DNA from: Erythrocercus mccallii
Taxonomy: Eukaryota; Chordata; Aves; Passeriformes; Dicruridae
Assembly: GCA_013397435.1 (NCBI GenBank)
Contig: VZRG01000274.1
Location: 343,172 to 407,171, forward strand
DNA length: 64,000 nt
Direction of reading: 5' to 3'
Shown here: piece by piece, positions 50,287-63,090 of the stretch
Numbering within the stretch: position 1 is the stretch's first letter
How the letters are laid out: each line of letters begins with the position of its first letter
Translations under genes and position numbers: made by a program
The notes under the pieces: model-generated
Databases searched by the model: none
Told to the model about the DNA's origin: nothing
What the model saw: the letters and a program-made list of their open reading frames with translations, nothing else

Positions 50287-53200
50287 AAAAGCATTACTGA
50301 GTATATTTTTTAAAACTGAAAGCTTGCACTTAATTGGAAACACTGCCGTATAACCGAAATGCTTAGGACAGCATGTACAAGTAAAAATAAATCATGCAGC
50401 ATTGTTATTTAATGTGCTGTGACATCATTTCCTGAAATTAAACAGAGATGACACAGATTCAGACAGTCCCTGCTAAGGTTCAGTTCAAACAATTCACAGA
50501 TGTTTTCCTCCAGCCAGTAGAAAACAATGCGAGACTTAAAGCACTCCTATCCCTCTGCCCCTCTCCATCTTCCACTCCCTTTCCTCAGCCTTTTCACTGG
50601 TACAAGGAGGTATGGCAGTTTTATAATACATGCTCCTGCAAAAATATTCTTTTTTTAATTTAATTACTCAGGCTGTTGTACTAAATAGATGGATCATTGT
50701 GTCACAAAAGCATCAATTTTTCAGAAGAAATAACAGATGTCTATGTAACAATGATTAGATTAACCACTCCCAGACAAAGCTAGCTTTTGAGGCCCACACA
50801 CCCCATGACCCTGGGTTCCCTCTTCTGTAGGGGGTGGATGTAGAAATGTCAGATCTAATCTCAGATTCCATTTTTAAAACAAACAAAGCCCCACCCCCAT
50901 CCCATTTCAGCTCTTTTCTTTAAAGATTGTGGTGTTTAAAGGTATGCGAATGTTTGGTCTCTTACTAAATCTTCAGGATGGATTTCATGGCTGAGGACTA
51001 GGAGCACTCAGAGGATGAAACCTTTCAGCCTGGGATCAGAAGTGTCATTTTTGAGAAAGATTCTGCCCAGGCTGATGACATGGTAGTGCAGGCAGGCAGG
51101 GCAGGAGGAGGATGCTGATGACATTAGGTAGGGCTGGGCCACCAGCAGCAATAACTACAAATGTTAATGGCCACTACCAGCCCTTCTCGTGAGACACCAG
51201 AGCAACTGTGGGGTACAAAGAGGCAAAACTCTGTCATCCTGAGGACTGCAAGATTGCAGGTCATGGGAGTTTAGCATTCAGGCACTGATTTTTCCTTAGT
51301 GCTAGGGGGTGAAGTCATTTAACCTCTCCTCACAAAAGTTTATCCAGCTGAAAAATGAGCACAATATTATTTTGTAGGACGTGCTTCCTACGGGTGGTGT
51401 TTGTACGAAGAGGTCTGTTCTACACCAGCAGGCAACTTATTACCTTGCTGAAAAGAGCACACAGCCAGCCCTGCCTAAAAGCAGACCTGGAATAAAACTG
51501 TAGCTTAGGCTCTTCCAGCTCTCTGATCTCGTGGTGCCCTGAGGTGGAAATGGCAGCCACGCAAACACATGTGCAGGTAGCTTTACAGGAGAATCAGAGG
51601 ACATTGTCCATCTCCTCTGTGCACCCTCAGAGGGTATAGCATGTTACAATGTACTCCAACACACACACTAAAATTCACTGGAATGACTGCACATTCCTAT
51701 AGTATCTGGAGTCTCCCAGGCTTCTTGCCATTTTAACTGGATAGATCTGGTGTATTTTCAGGTTTGGTTTTGGTTTTTTAAAGTAGAGCAAACATAACAA
51801 TGTGCAGAATGCTCCTCCCAGGTCACATCTCTGAGAAAAGCTGGTCTTCTACAGTTTGATATGAAAGTAAGCTGTTCAGTGTGGAGTGCAATAGTCAGCT
51901 ATGTTCGTAACCTTTCTTTAAGGTATTATTATTAAAATAAAATATGGAAGGAGATATTTATGATGGTGGGTTGAATTCAACTTCTTTGAACACTTGCTCT
52001 AAGATTGGCTTCGGTGGATGACATTCATCTCTAGAATCAAATCTAATGAATAAATAAAATAGCTGTCCTTTATAAAAGGCTTGATAAGCCATTTATCAAA
52101 ATATGATAGACACACATTTTATTCTCAGATACACCCACATAAATAAGAAAAAAAAAATTGTTTCAATAATACTATTCATATTATCCAATCTGGACACCTG
52201 AATATGACAAGTTAAGAAAATTAATTCGGGTAAGTACAAAAGCCACGGCTGGCTCATTTTACCACCTTCCAGGAGAACTTACTCTAGCCTGACAAAGAAA
52301 CAGATAAAACCAACATATATTGTACAATACACTGCATAAAGAGCAAGATTTTCAGAAAGAAGATTGTGGAAATCAGGCTAAAATGACACTGTTCAACATT
52401 AGAAGACAGAACTTCAGCTAGCAAAAAAAAAGGCAGAAAAACCAGCTCAACTCCTGTGAATTCAGGGAAGACATCCCAAATAACATCAGAGGGGAATTTG
52501 CTATTTTCATAAAGAAAGCTTTAGTTTGCAGGCTACCATTGCTAAGTCTGGTACTATTAGTTAAGATACACATCTTCTTAAAGATTGTAACAAAAGAAAC
52601 AACCAAAATAGAACTTTAACAAAGGGCACTTACTCCAGGTAAGTGTCAAAGCATAAACAAGACTCTGTTCTACCAGCTCTGTATAAAAAGGTGAAAAAAT
52701 GTTGAACGTAGCAAAAATGTAGTCTTTGGCACACTGCTGCAGAAATGGATGAACTACCAGAGGTACAAGTCCATAGAGTGGTATAATTACTTCCTTTATA
52801 ACTTTCTTCTTTTCTGATTATGTATGTATATATTAAAGGTCCTCCATCCTTCAAAAGGGCATGGGAGGAGGGGAACCGACTCTAGAGTTGCTGGTAAGAA
52901 ATCTTAATCTCAGCATTGGTGTCAGCTGGAGGTGTCTATACATTTGAGCACTTCCTGTTTTCACTTTGTGATCAAATATGTTCTTTGCAGGGCAAATAGG
53001 GGAGTACTTGAGGGAGGAAAGCAGTGATGTCTGAGAGGCTAATTGAGTGTACTAAGAACTCCTTAGCATAGAGGAAAAGGAGTCTTCCAAAGCTATGAAT
53101 AAACTCTCAGCTTGGGTCAGATTTCTGGCTGTTTCTTTTCTTTAACCACCTTTGAACACAACTAAAAACAGTCTTAATGTCAGGTTTACCTTTCTGATGT

Positions 53201-54161
53201 CGTAATCTTTATGTACTATTGAAAAGATTATACTACCAGACTAGGATTTCCTCTACTTTCTTAAACACTGGATATTATCCAGAAAAAGCATACACATTTC
53301 CAACCAATTCATCCTCAGATCTTTTATCTTCCGGTACTGTTGTAATTCCAAATGTAAGACAGAGCTCAGTAAGTGAACGAGAACATGACAGAAGCTCCTA
53401 CTTATTGCGTTTGACTTCCAACAGTAAAAACATGCACGTGTATCCTATATCAAATATAATTAAAGTTACTACAAAATGGAAGTTGTGATAGGGGTTAGAA
53501 ATCATTTTGAAAGACACAGCCTGTTAGACACATTCGTTCTACATCAGAGCTCAAGTGCCTGTCTCTTCAAGAAAGCCACTTAGGCCATTCAATTTTTAAA
53601 ACTGACTACCTTAGAAGTTTGCAAACTGATTGAATAAAGGAAAAAATAGCATTTTATTTAAAATCATAAGTAAATGCAATTAGTCACATCTGAGTTACTC
53701 TCTTGGAATTTGACAGTCTAAAGGACTTCTACATTTAATCCATGCCATAAGAGGTGGACTGCCACTGCCTCTCCTTCCAGGGAAATCAGAGGTTAATGAT
53801 TTTTGTCATATTGAGACTAACAGCTAACAATTGCTACAGTTGGCCTTTAGTATTTTATTTGTCCTTTTGAGGTATTCAGAATAGGTGACAATGGCTTGCA
53901 GTTGAGAACATATGTAGAGAGACCCCTGTGGCTTATGGAAAAGTTGCTCCATGCTGGTTGGGTGTTTGAAAAAAAAAATACAACCAGAGCTCTTTTATGT
54001 TCCTCTCCTTAATGAATGCATGAATGTCAAAATGTACCAATGGCCCATTCAGGGGGCAAAGCCTAAGCAGCTCCTTCTTTAAGAACACATCCTGAGACGT
54101 AAAATACATTTGCTTAACAAATTAAAATAATGAGATAATTCAATTAGTTTCTTTAAAAAAA

Positions 54162-54178
54162 AGAGAGAGAGAGAGAAA
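54162..54178 (+). repeat. (AG)n repeat in a purine run
   Basis: AGAGAGAGAGAGAGAAAG is flanked by A-runs on both sides (about 54153-54187 is pure purine). Confidence 0.85.
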
Positions 54179-55577
54179 GAAAAAAGGGTACATCAGGGGA
54201 TTATTGTAATACAAGAACAGGTCATACAGCACAAAAGAGGAACAAACCAATTTGAAATAAGGTTAGAGTAGTAATGAAGGAATGTACATTGAATCATGGA
54301 CTGCCATTGTAAAGATTTTTACTTGAAACAATAAAATTTTACATCACAGATTCCCCCGTTCTGGCTCAGCCAGAGTTACATTTTGAATGAACAAGCTAAT
54401 TTGAGAAAAAGTGTGAGATCTTTAAAAGAAAGGAGTTTTCTTCCTTTCCTGCATGTGTTTATGGCATGAATCTTTCCGAATTTACATTGCACTGGTCAGG
54501 GGTCTCCATTATCAGTTTGCAGGTCTGAGAATTACAGCGCAGTAAATCTTTCAACACCTGCAAACTCATTAAAGCCTGGACGGTAAAAGGTTTGGGGCTT
54601 TTTTTGCGTTCATTTAATCTGATTTTTGTGAGGCCATCTTCACCAGTGATGGCAAATTTCCTTAATTCATGCAGGATGGAGAGGGTCAGGAGAGAGAGGA
54701 TAGAAACAAGGAAAAGGGATTTCAAAAAGCCAGAAGGACTTTCCTCAAGAGAAGCAAGAGGCAGTTGACTGTTTAATAAGCAAGTTTCAAATGCTTTCAA
54801 GGAGCACATAAGAAAGAAAGGCAGGAAGGAAAAGAAATAGATATCACAAATTTCACAGGAAGAAATGGAGTTAACATGGAGATGTCTACAAACCAAACTT
54901 GTTTATTTGTGGCCTTGCTTTTTGCTGTCTATCTGTACTACTCATCTAAAGATACCCTACAGCTAAACAAAAAACCCTTCACTCGCACTCACTCGACTTC
55001 CAAATTAAAAACATTTTACAGGTTAGTAAATCTCCAGCTGAGGTGATGTAGCAAAGAACAGCTGTGAAGTAATTTTGATAATGATGAGAATAATAAGCAC
55101 ATGGCAAGGTTCAGGGCTTTGCTGTTGCAGCTTCAGTGCTCCTGAATAGATAAAAGTGATTAAATACTCCTGATTATCCCTGACCAATATGTAATGGATT
55201 TACAGCCCTTTCAATTAGTCAGTATTTGCTTAGGACTCATTATTTTGTCTTTGGTTAAGTAATCAGCCCAGAGACTCATGTTCTGTCTAATTCCTCTGAG
55301 CCAAGTGGGTACAGGGCACCTGACCTTTGAAATGGCCATAGCTGAGAGGCAGGAATAACCACTACTCCAGCAGAGACACTGGCTATTCCAGCTAATCCTG
55401 ACCCCACAGGCCAGATCAATGCACCTTAGTTTTCTACTAATGTCCTTACATCAAAATGATGGTTTAGGAATGTGAATCTACAGCTCCCCCCTTTAGCTGT
55501 GCTGCTGGCAGAGCCGTTCGATAGTCTCTATCATAAATAAATCGGGTCCCGGAATCATTACACTGTAACCAACAGCA

Positions 55578-55610
55578 GGAAATTTATAAAACCATGGAAA
55601 TTTATAAAAC
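55578..55610 (+). repeat. 18 bp period direct repeat
   Basis: GGAAATTTATAAAAC occurs at 55578-55592 and again at 55596-55610 with no mismatch. Confidence 0.85.
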
Positions 55611-56310
55611 TTTGGTAGAAGAAGAGGTAGTTAATAACAGTCAGCATTTCAAGCCTTATCAAGTGAGAAACAATTTCAAAGTGCTAGAAAGAAGAAAATC
55701 AGTTGATAATTTTATGAGTTTCCATCATTTCCCACATAAAGTAAACTAGGTTTACTAGGTTTTCTGTGGAACCATGTTTTGATGCCTAAGTGAAGTTAAA
55801 TAGTCAACAAAACACCAACACAAACCAATAGCAAGGAGACAAATAAAAGCCCAAGGAGAGTACTGCTATTTCACATATTTAATCATAATGTGAATATGGC
55901 TGGGTTTTAACATTAATGGACTTGAAGAGAAGCAAAAAAAGGTGCTTATTGTCTCTGTTACATAACTGAAAAAATAGGGAATCTGTAAGTCTTCTTTATT
56001 TCCTCACAAAAAAGTAACAATGACAAGGTTGCAAGCTGCTGCTTTGACTTCTCTAACATCCACAGCGTATGTCAGCACATGCACACAGACCAGGGCTTTC
56101 TCTTTCACCACATACATATGAAGTTTCTGTAAACAGAGGCCAGCAATAAAGAATCCAGAAGGCAGAGCTTTATATGTGGTAAAGCAAGAATCCCCCTTTT
56201 GCTGTCCATAGGAAGATTTTGAATAGTTCAAAGCCAAAAATGGTTACTTCATATATAGGTGGGGTTCCATGCAAAGGCATTGTACTTGCTCTCTTTTTCT
56301 TTCTATAGGA

Positions 56311-56341
56311 TGTGTGTATATATACATACACACATACATAG

Positions 56342-56375
<34 letters not shown>

Positions 56376-56388
56376 CAGATAGATAGAT
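56311..56388 (+). repeat. Microsatellite: TG/TA followed by (GATA)n
   Basis: TGTGTGTATATATACATACA leads into eight perfect GATA units (56343-56374) and a short interrupted continuation. It lies about 180-260 bp inside the intron from the MEIS2 donor and is probably length-polymorphic. Confidence 0.95.
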
Positions 56389-56505
56389 TTCTTTGAGATT
56401 TGTCATGATTCCAAGACCCAAAGAAAAAAAAATCTAATTTAAAAAAAAGCAACAAAGCCTGAGACCTAATAATGGTCAAAAAATTATGGGGACAATTGAT
56501 TTCTA

Positions 56506-56784
<279 letters not shown>

Positions 56785-57313
56785 TCAATTGCCAAGACAC
56801 TACCACAGTTTGGAGGGGGGTTTATTTGTTAGATCAGGCACATACCGTTTCTCATTATGTAAGAATGCTGATACAAATATGTAAAAATTTGAAAACCGTG
56901 TCTCTCCAAATACTAATTTTGTGTTTCACACATGCATATATCATTAATTCAATTATAATTGTGTGCTTGACATAGTGCAGTAGCTCTTTTTCAATTATGG
57001 GATTCAATGTGGGAAAACCTGCCACAAGAAAACCCATTTACTCTAAATGTATCCCTACAACCATTCTGAATATGTACGTATAAGTAATCAAGTTAAATGT
57101 TCTGTAGTTTATATATTCGGGGCCCTCTGCAGAGGTGGCAGTAACCATATCACCGTTCAGTGCACATAACACACTGTCAGATGAGCCCCTCCCCGTAACC
57201 ATCACCTCCCAGCACACACGCACTCACAAACACGTACACCTAGTGTGACCCTGCATATAGCATTTGCATGACATGAAAACTTTTACATCTCTGCATCAGT
57301 GATTATTATCATT

Positions 57314-57331
57314 AAAAAAAAAAAAAAAAAA
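57314..57331 (+). repeat. Poly(A) run
   Basis: Eighteen consecutive A. No retroposed sequence is recognisable immediately before it. Confidence 0.9.
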
Positions 57332-57839
57332 GATGCACATCAAGGTAGAGCTCTCACTTAATCAGAACTTTCCATCAACATCCTTCTCTTCTGTGCTTTT
57401 CCCTGGCATTAATTGTGCATTAGCAAAAATCATTTACTTTTAACAGTCATAGTTATTTTTTCTTGCCCTCCAGCAAAAATGCCTTGAAAGCCTGCCTGGA
57501 GGGCATCTAAATTATGTATCTGAAAAACTCTTCTGGCAAGGCATTGCAGGACCCCTACTTTCTTAAAATTCATACGAGCACGTCTTCCTGTTTTTGGGAA
57601 GGCATCAATCAAGAGCAGCAATATATGCCATATTCCTACATTAATATTTGAACTAATAACTTTAAAAAAAGGAAAGAAACAAGATCCGACTTGTGGCATA
57701 ATCAAATGCAAAATAAATGAAGAATACTGGGACAGCACTGAGACTTTATAGATTGCTGTGTTTTCCTTACACATCATTAGCCTGGAGCCACACGAAAGAG
57801 GAAAACAGAGAAGTGGAGAGTTTATGCTCCCTGCTGGTG

Positions 57840-58080
57840 TTTAAGAAGCCGAGGTCCTGGAAGGACATCTGGGAATTGTGCTGAGACGGTGGTTTTTGTA
57901 ATTTAAGAATAGACATTCATTAGCAGTAAATGCCATAAATCCCATGCTAAGTAAAAACCTTGTCCAAGAAAGCCTAAAACAATAAACTCTGTGCTCAATG
58001 TAGCCGGAGCTAGACGCTCCATAGCTTCCTGAGGAATGCTGTAGATTCACGAGCTAATTCCTATAGCCTCGTCTACATCT
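57840..58080. promoter_or_regulatory. Candidate conserved intronic element, about 1.1 kb upstream of the MEIS2 exon
   Basis: Six CpGs lie in 240 bp (AAGCCGAGG, GACGGTGG, TAGCCGGAGC, AGACGCTCC, TCACGAGC, CTCGTC), with an imperfect palindrome GGAGC-TAGAC-GCTCC and AT-rich CATTCATTAGCAG. Its distance from the exon is too great for a core splicing element. Confidence 0.35.
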
Positions 58081-58629
58081 GTAGTGCTACTAAACGAAAT
58101 ACATTGCTGCTACATACAGTCCACTTGCTTCAAAACTTGCATTTCAGCTCCATCTTCCCTCCCATGCCAAATCACCCTTCTTGTACTGTGTCCCCTCTGA
58201 AAAACCGACCCTTTTGGACTGGAGAGACAGAAAAAGCCACAGCAAAGAGCTGGCAGATTAATTTTATTGACATTTCCATTTTCACTGCAATGTGATACCC
58301 TCCATCACATGGAAGAGATGACCCTCACTATTTACAGACTGACAGGCCACTTCATTACAACCACCCTGCCCCAAGGCAGAGCAGCTCCTTTCCATCTGCC
58401 CAAACACCAGAGCAAGACCCTGAAGTCACTGCTCTCTTTCTCGTGCTTTTTATTTTCTATTAACGATAGAGAAAGGAGAGTCAAATCACAGTAAACTAGT
58501 CAAAGAGATTATGGAAGCTCTAAACATTGTAACCAACTGTTCGCTTTTGCAATAAACTGGTTATTTAGAAAGCACTCCTTTCTGCTGCACTCTTCCCCCC
58601 CATATATTCCACCCTACCCCTCTCTCACA

Positions 58630-58660
58630 GACACGTGCGCGCGCACACACGCGCACACAC
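58630..58660 (+). repeat. Alternating CG/CA repeat, Z-DNA-prone
   Basis: CACGTGCGCGCGCACACACG and the following CGCACACAC alternate pyrimidine and purine for about 30 bp with many CG steps, the best Z-DNA-forming sequence in the window. Confidence 0.85.
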
Positions 58661-61600
58661 TCTCCACTATGCCAAGGAACTGCTGCAAGGCAAATTCTCC
58701 CAAACACTAATGGCTTCTGACTGCTCCTTGGCAACCCCAGCATTTTAACCTGGGTGGATATGCTCTCCAAAATACAGACACTGGAGCTATCTCATCAGCT
58801 GTTCATGTGACACAGATGGAGAGTGGCTATTAGGAGCCAGGCAATGGGCCTTGGGGATCTGAGGTGCTGTACTGTAGCCTCAGGCAATTTTGAAAAGCAG
58901 TACCCGGAGATGGGGGGAAAAAAATCCCTACTGAAAGTGCAAGTTTGAAGTCAGTCAGTCTGTTTGTCTATCTGTCGTGCAGATAAAGATATCTTTGTCT
59001 CTTTATGTAAAAGTAATGTGTGTATGCACAGGATGTGTGGAGCTGTAAAACTTCTGCTCTGCACCATCCTTTCAAACCACAGAAACATCAGTTCACTCTC
59101 TGTATGGACAAATTCCTGTCTGTCTGCATATACTCTCCTATTTGTGAGCATCCTCAGCAGGAGTCTCCTGCACGCTATATCTGTGGACTTTTTGATGAGA
59201 TTATTAATATCCTGGTTTAAAAAAGCGAACAGCAGCCCAAGAAAGAAAAGTTCAGCTAAAACTATTCTTACTTTCCCATCCTAATCAGCAGTTGAAATCA
59301 TAAGAGTCAGTGCTTCCCTAATCTGTTCCATAACTTCATTAAAGGAAATTTAAATATTGTAACTCCAAATGATATCAGAAGAAAAATAGAGCGAGATTTG
59401 TTCCTCCTGATGTACAATAGGCCCAGTCCTGTTAATCTGTATTGTCATATCTTTAACAGGACTACAACTTCTCCTATTAGTAGATGCAGTTTCTAGTGAG
59501 AAGAAATCATAGAAAAAGCCCTTAACTGTCTTTGCCAAGATGGAATTATTTACTTCTGGTCCTAATTTTCTTTATCCAAATAAATGTCAGTTACTTTAAA
59601 TGAAGAAAAATAAATTATCAAAAGAAAAATAAAATTAATAGATATGAAAGTCACTTTATGGCAGACTGGATTAACTATATTTTTCACTACTGTATGAAGG
59701 AATCAAAATTTAAATAATTTAAATCATCATTACAAGAGATTCTGCTTGTATGAACTATTCATACCCTGGTTTAGATGGTAATTTGTAAGAAGAGTAGAGT
59801 CAAATCCTAAGTTCTATGGAAATGGCAATTATACAAGCATAGTTATCCCAGTTTTCTAGAGAAGAAATTGAGATTTGGATTTTGGTGCACTGTCTCTCTC
59901 TTTCACGCAGAACCAAAAAAATTGAGAGTGATTTTCTCCTGCTGTCCATACTGTTCACTCATTTATTCTTGTGCAAAGAGTACACATGATTGCAAAACCC
60001 TATCAGTGTTCTAGGAAAGAATTCTTAAGTGTCACTCTCTTTGTAGAGGTGTCAATGACTACACAGGATTTGAACCAGTAGAGAATAAGGCATTTTACCC
60101 AGCTTGTTTAAGATTATAGCAATGCTATGTAATAGTCTCAATAACGCCCGTAAAAGATAGAGTTTAGAAGAAATCCTGCAAAGGGACCCACCTGGGGTTC
60201 TTTAAAGACCTTCTCTTCTAGGGGAAGAATTTGTGGAGGACACTGAAGTGCAAATTGGGCTTCCACATCAGCACTGTGTTCAAGCACTCTTAGCATGTGA
60301 TGAGGGTTGCCCTCCAAAAGACAAATTCCTTTGCATTGAAAGCAACGCAGACTACCTCTTCTTTAAAAAATATCAAATAAGTAGTTATACCAGGGTTTCC
60401 ATTGCACCATATTTCCAACTTGCTGCAAGCTGACTTCCTTGGACAGATAAGCTTGCAAAGCCCAGTGTTGACATAGCCAAGGACCCTTTGAGAAACAGAG
60501 ACCAGTCCTACATAAAGCCTGTCCAACCTTATTGTATCAATGAATTTTTCTTTGTTAGTCTCCCACACTATCAGTATTATCTCAACCCTAGTCTTTGTGT
60601 TCTTCACAGAGTAAAAACCCAGCAACAGAGGAAGCAAGTTTAGAAGTTGCTCATCTTGTCTTTTTACGACTTGTGAACAGGATGAATAACAAATTCCCAA
60701 TCTATCAAAATGGTACTGAAAAGGATGACCCAGTCAGACCAAAGCACAGAAGCCTGGTAACAGTCCAGATTCAAATTCTAGAAATAGTTTCTGTTACCAT
60801 CATAGCAAGTAGAGCAGTTAAAAAAGTGACTTCTGGAAAAGTACATTTCAGAACCCAGTGTTTGAGGTCCCTTACAGCTTTAAGGTTTGTCACACTAAAG
60901 GAAAAGAGAGAACAGCAGGAGTATCTAAACTCGGTGGAAGACAAGACACTTCACCATTTTTCTAAAAATAGTGGATGCAATACGAAAAGCAACTTAAAGG
61001 ATTCTGAAAAGGAAAGCTGCAGTGCACTATGTTGATCTTAAGTAAGCTACTCTAATCTTCCAGTCTAATATTTTGATGGAGTGGAATATGTGATATAAAT
61101 GCAAAACAAAGAGGAAAATCCACATGCAGCCTATATTCACAATTTGCAATTATTTGTTTGTACTTAAAATGTGTCCATCTAGACACGTAAATATTGTAAA
61201 TCATTATTAATAAGGATATTCAGCTCAGTAATATAACCGATATCACCACCAGACAAAAATCTTAAAAATCTGGTTAATTATCACCTCCAAAAAGCTGGGG
61301 AGAGAAGTGTCTGAAGATGTTTTTAAAGACAAGATAGTCTGTGCTGAAGGGAAAACTAACAGAAAGGGAAGGTCAGCTCCAGAATCAAAGACCCTTCAGG
61401 AGAATCCTTATCTTCATTCCATCCTGTTAAAATTATCAGGTTTTTAGGCTTACAGCTCCAGTACATCACAGATCTTTGAATTAAGTCCTGGCTATGGATT
61501 GTTTTGTTTTGTTTCTCTTTCTCTTAATGATCTCTGTTCAAGGAAGTTGACTTAAGTCTCCTCACACCACAGGAGCCATACTTATCTCCTGCATTTCTTG

Positions 61601-62869
61601 CCCAGGGAAACTAAGTTAAGGCAGGTTATGACTGGAAATATGAGACTTTAAAACTCACAAACAGGTCAGGTGGGCAACCCAGCTTAGAGCTGTGGCATCA
61701 CTGGCAGTGCTCTGCCAGTACCTGTGCTGGTTTTGCTAAATTACTTTACCCCAGGAGGAAAGAAGCCATCAGAAGCTGCTCAGGGGCCTTACAGGCCCAC
61801 TGAACCTGTGCCAACCTGCATGATCACTTCTTCCTGGCATGGAGTGTCTTCAAGTGAGCTGCTGTGATCAGACCATTGTGTTCTCTGCCCTGGTGTCTCT
61901 GAGACATGTTTCATGGTTTTCTGTTCTGTGTTTCAGTGAGCGCCTTGGACAGAAAGAAAGGCTGGACACTGGCTGGACACTAGAGAAAACAGGAGAACTA
62001 CAGACATACACCACTACCATCTCTCTTCCTATAGAAGATATTATTCTTTTGCCCTTCTAGAAGCAGGAAGGTGACAAAGACCTAGCCTTCTCTCTTGCTG
62101 TCCTTTTGGAGGATTTTTTGCTTTCCAGAATGAAATTCAGCAAATCCACTGGGCTGATAAAGATGACATGTACGAATTTCACAGAAGGCATAAATAATTA
62201 TTGCAAATTCAAATAGGAAGAAAACTTAAGATGCTATCAGACCCCACATACAAAGCTATTCTACTTAATCTAATTACAACTTAGCATAGTTTGTCATTCA
62301 GGAGCAAGTCCCTATTGCCATCTGGCAATATGTGCTAAAGGCTTAAAGACTTGCATCGTATCTTGTATATAAAGTTTATTTACAAGAAGCAGAAAACTGT
62401 TTCTTTTCTGTTCCTGGATACGCACCTCTCTAGAGTCTCTAATATGTCTTATTTGCAAAAAGGAATTTGCAAATGTTTTGTTATTTATTCAAAGTAGGAA
62501 TGACATTTCAGCTCTTATTATAGCCACTCATGCTGTAAAATCAGAGATCTAAGTCTTTCAAAATTATTTTCAGAACTGTTAAGTTTCACATTTCTCCTTT
62601 CATTATTTTTTTGTCCAAAAATGAGAGATAAGACTGGCTTTCTTTGTGTCCTTAATTGTCTCTGTTTAGAGCTCATGTTTATTTGTAAAGTGAATTGAGA
62701 AATCTTAGAAATTCTGTCAAATGCCAAAAATGTATTTTTCTAGCTTTTATAAGAGAAAACTAATAAACCACAGTTTAAATGTTAAGCTCTTTTATACAGC
62801 CGTGGTTTGTTCATTGCAATCCAACATTTTTTCACATCAGGAGAAAAAAGTGTTCCGATGCAGACAAGG
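58661..62869. other. Intronic sequence
   Basis: A small hairpin at 61700 is the only structure. Open frames at 60290-60700 (minus) and 60595-61035 (plus) overlap on opposite strands and have no recognisable domains. Confidence 0.55.
61700..61719. repeat. 8 bp stem hairpin ACTGGCAG/CTGCCAGT
   Basis: ACTGGCAG-TGCT-CTGCCAGT is a perfect small inverted repeat. Size and spacing do not match the NFI consensus. No function is assigned. Confidence 0.6.
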
Positions 62870-63090
62870 GGAACAATACTAAAGCAACCTGCTAATTACT
62901 GATCTCTCTTACGTTCCTGCTGTGCTAAACTGTCCGGACATGTTGAAGTGAAATTTTTCTGCGATTTTCAAGTGACTAGCTCACGGCCCACTGCCGTGGA
63001 GTGCAGGAGAAGGGATGAAATGCTTTAGTTTACATGCAACATTTACTAACTGTGTGGGTTTTCCGACATTAAAGAGGGGACAGTGACCCA
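62870..63090. promoter_or_regulatory. Candidate conserved intronic element
   Basis: Seven CpGs occur in about 200 bp (TTCCGATG, TTACGTTCC, GTCCGGAC, TGCGATT, CACGGC, GCCGTG, TTCCGACA). GTCCGGAC is a perfect 8 bp palindrome, and CACGGC-N5-GCCGTG (62982-62998) is a 6 bp inverted repeat. CTGCTAATTACTG supplies a homeodomain core. Confidence 0.38.

Larger units (their letters stand above)
50287..56310. other. Intronic sequence leading to the MEIS2 exon donor
   Basis: Contains a somewhat GC-richer stretch at about 51.0-51.65 kb without recognisable features, the AG repeat at 54.16 kb and the 18 bp direct repeat at 55.58 kb. The minus frame at 54459-54896 has no identifiable domain. Confidence 0.55.

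Noticed and set aside
54459..54896. 145-residue minus-strand frame
   Set aside because: Leu/Phe/Ser-rich product of a purine-rich + strand. No domain is seen and the phase does not connect to the MEIS2 exon.
56343..56388. GATA array as a CRISPR-like or satellite array
   Set aside because: A simple tetranucleotide microsatellite with no spacers.
57301..57331. Poly(A) run as the tail of a processed pseudogene
   Set aside because: No gene-derived sequence, target-site duplication or polyadenylation context was recognised upstream of it.
60290..61035. Overlapping opposite-strand frames of 136 and 146 residues
   Set aside because: They overlap each other on opposite strands, lack recognisable motifs and lie inside the MEIS2 intron.
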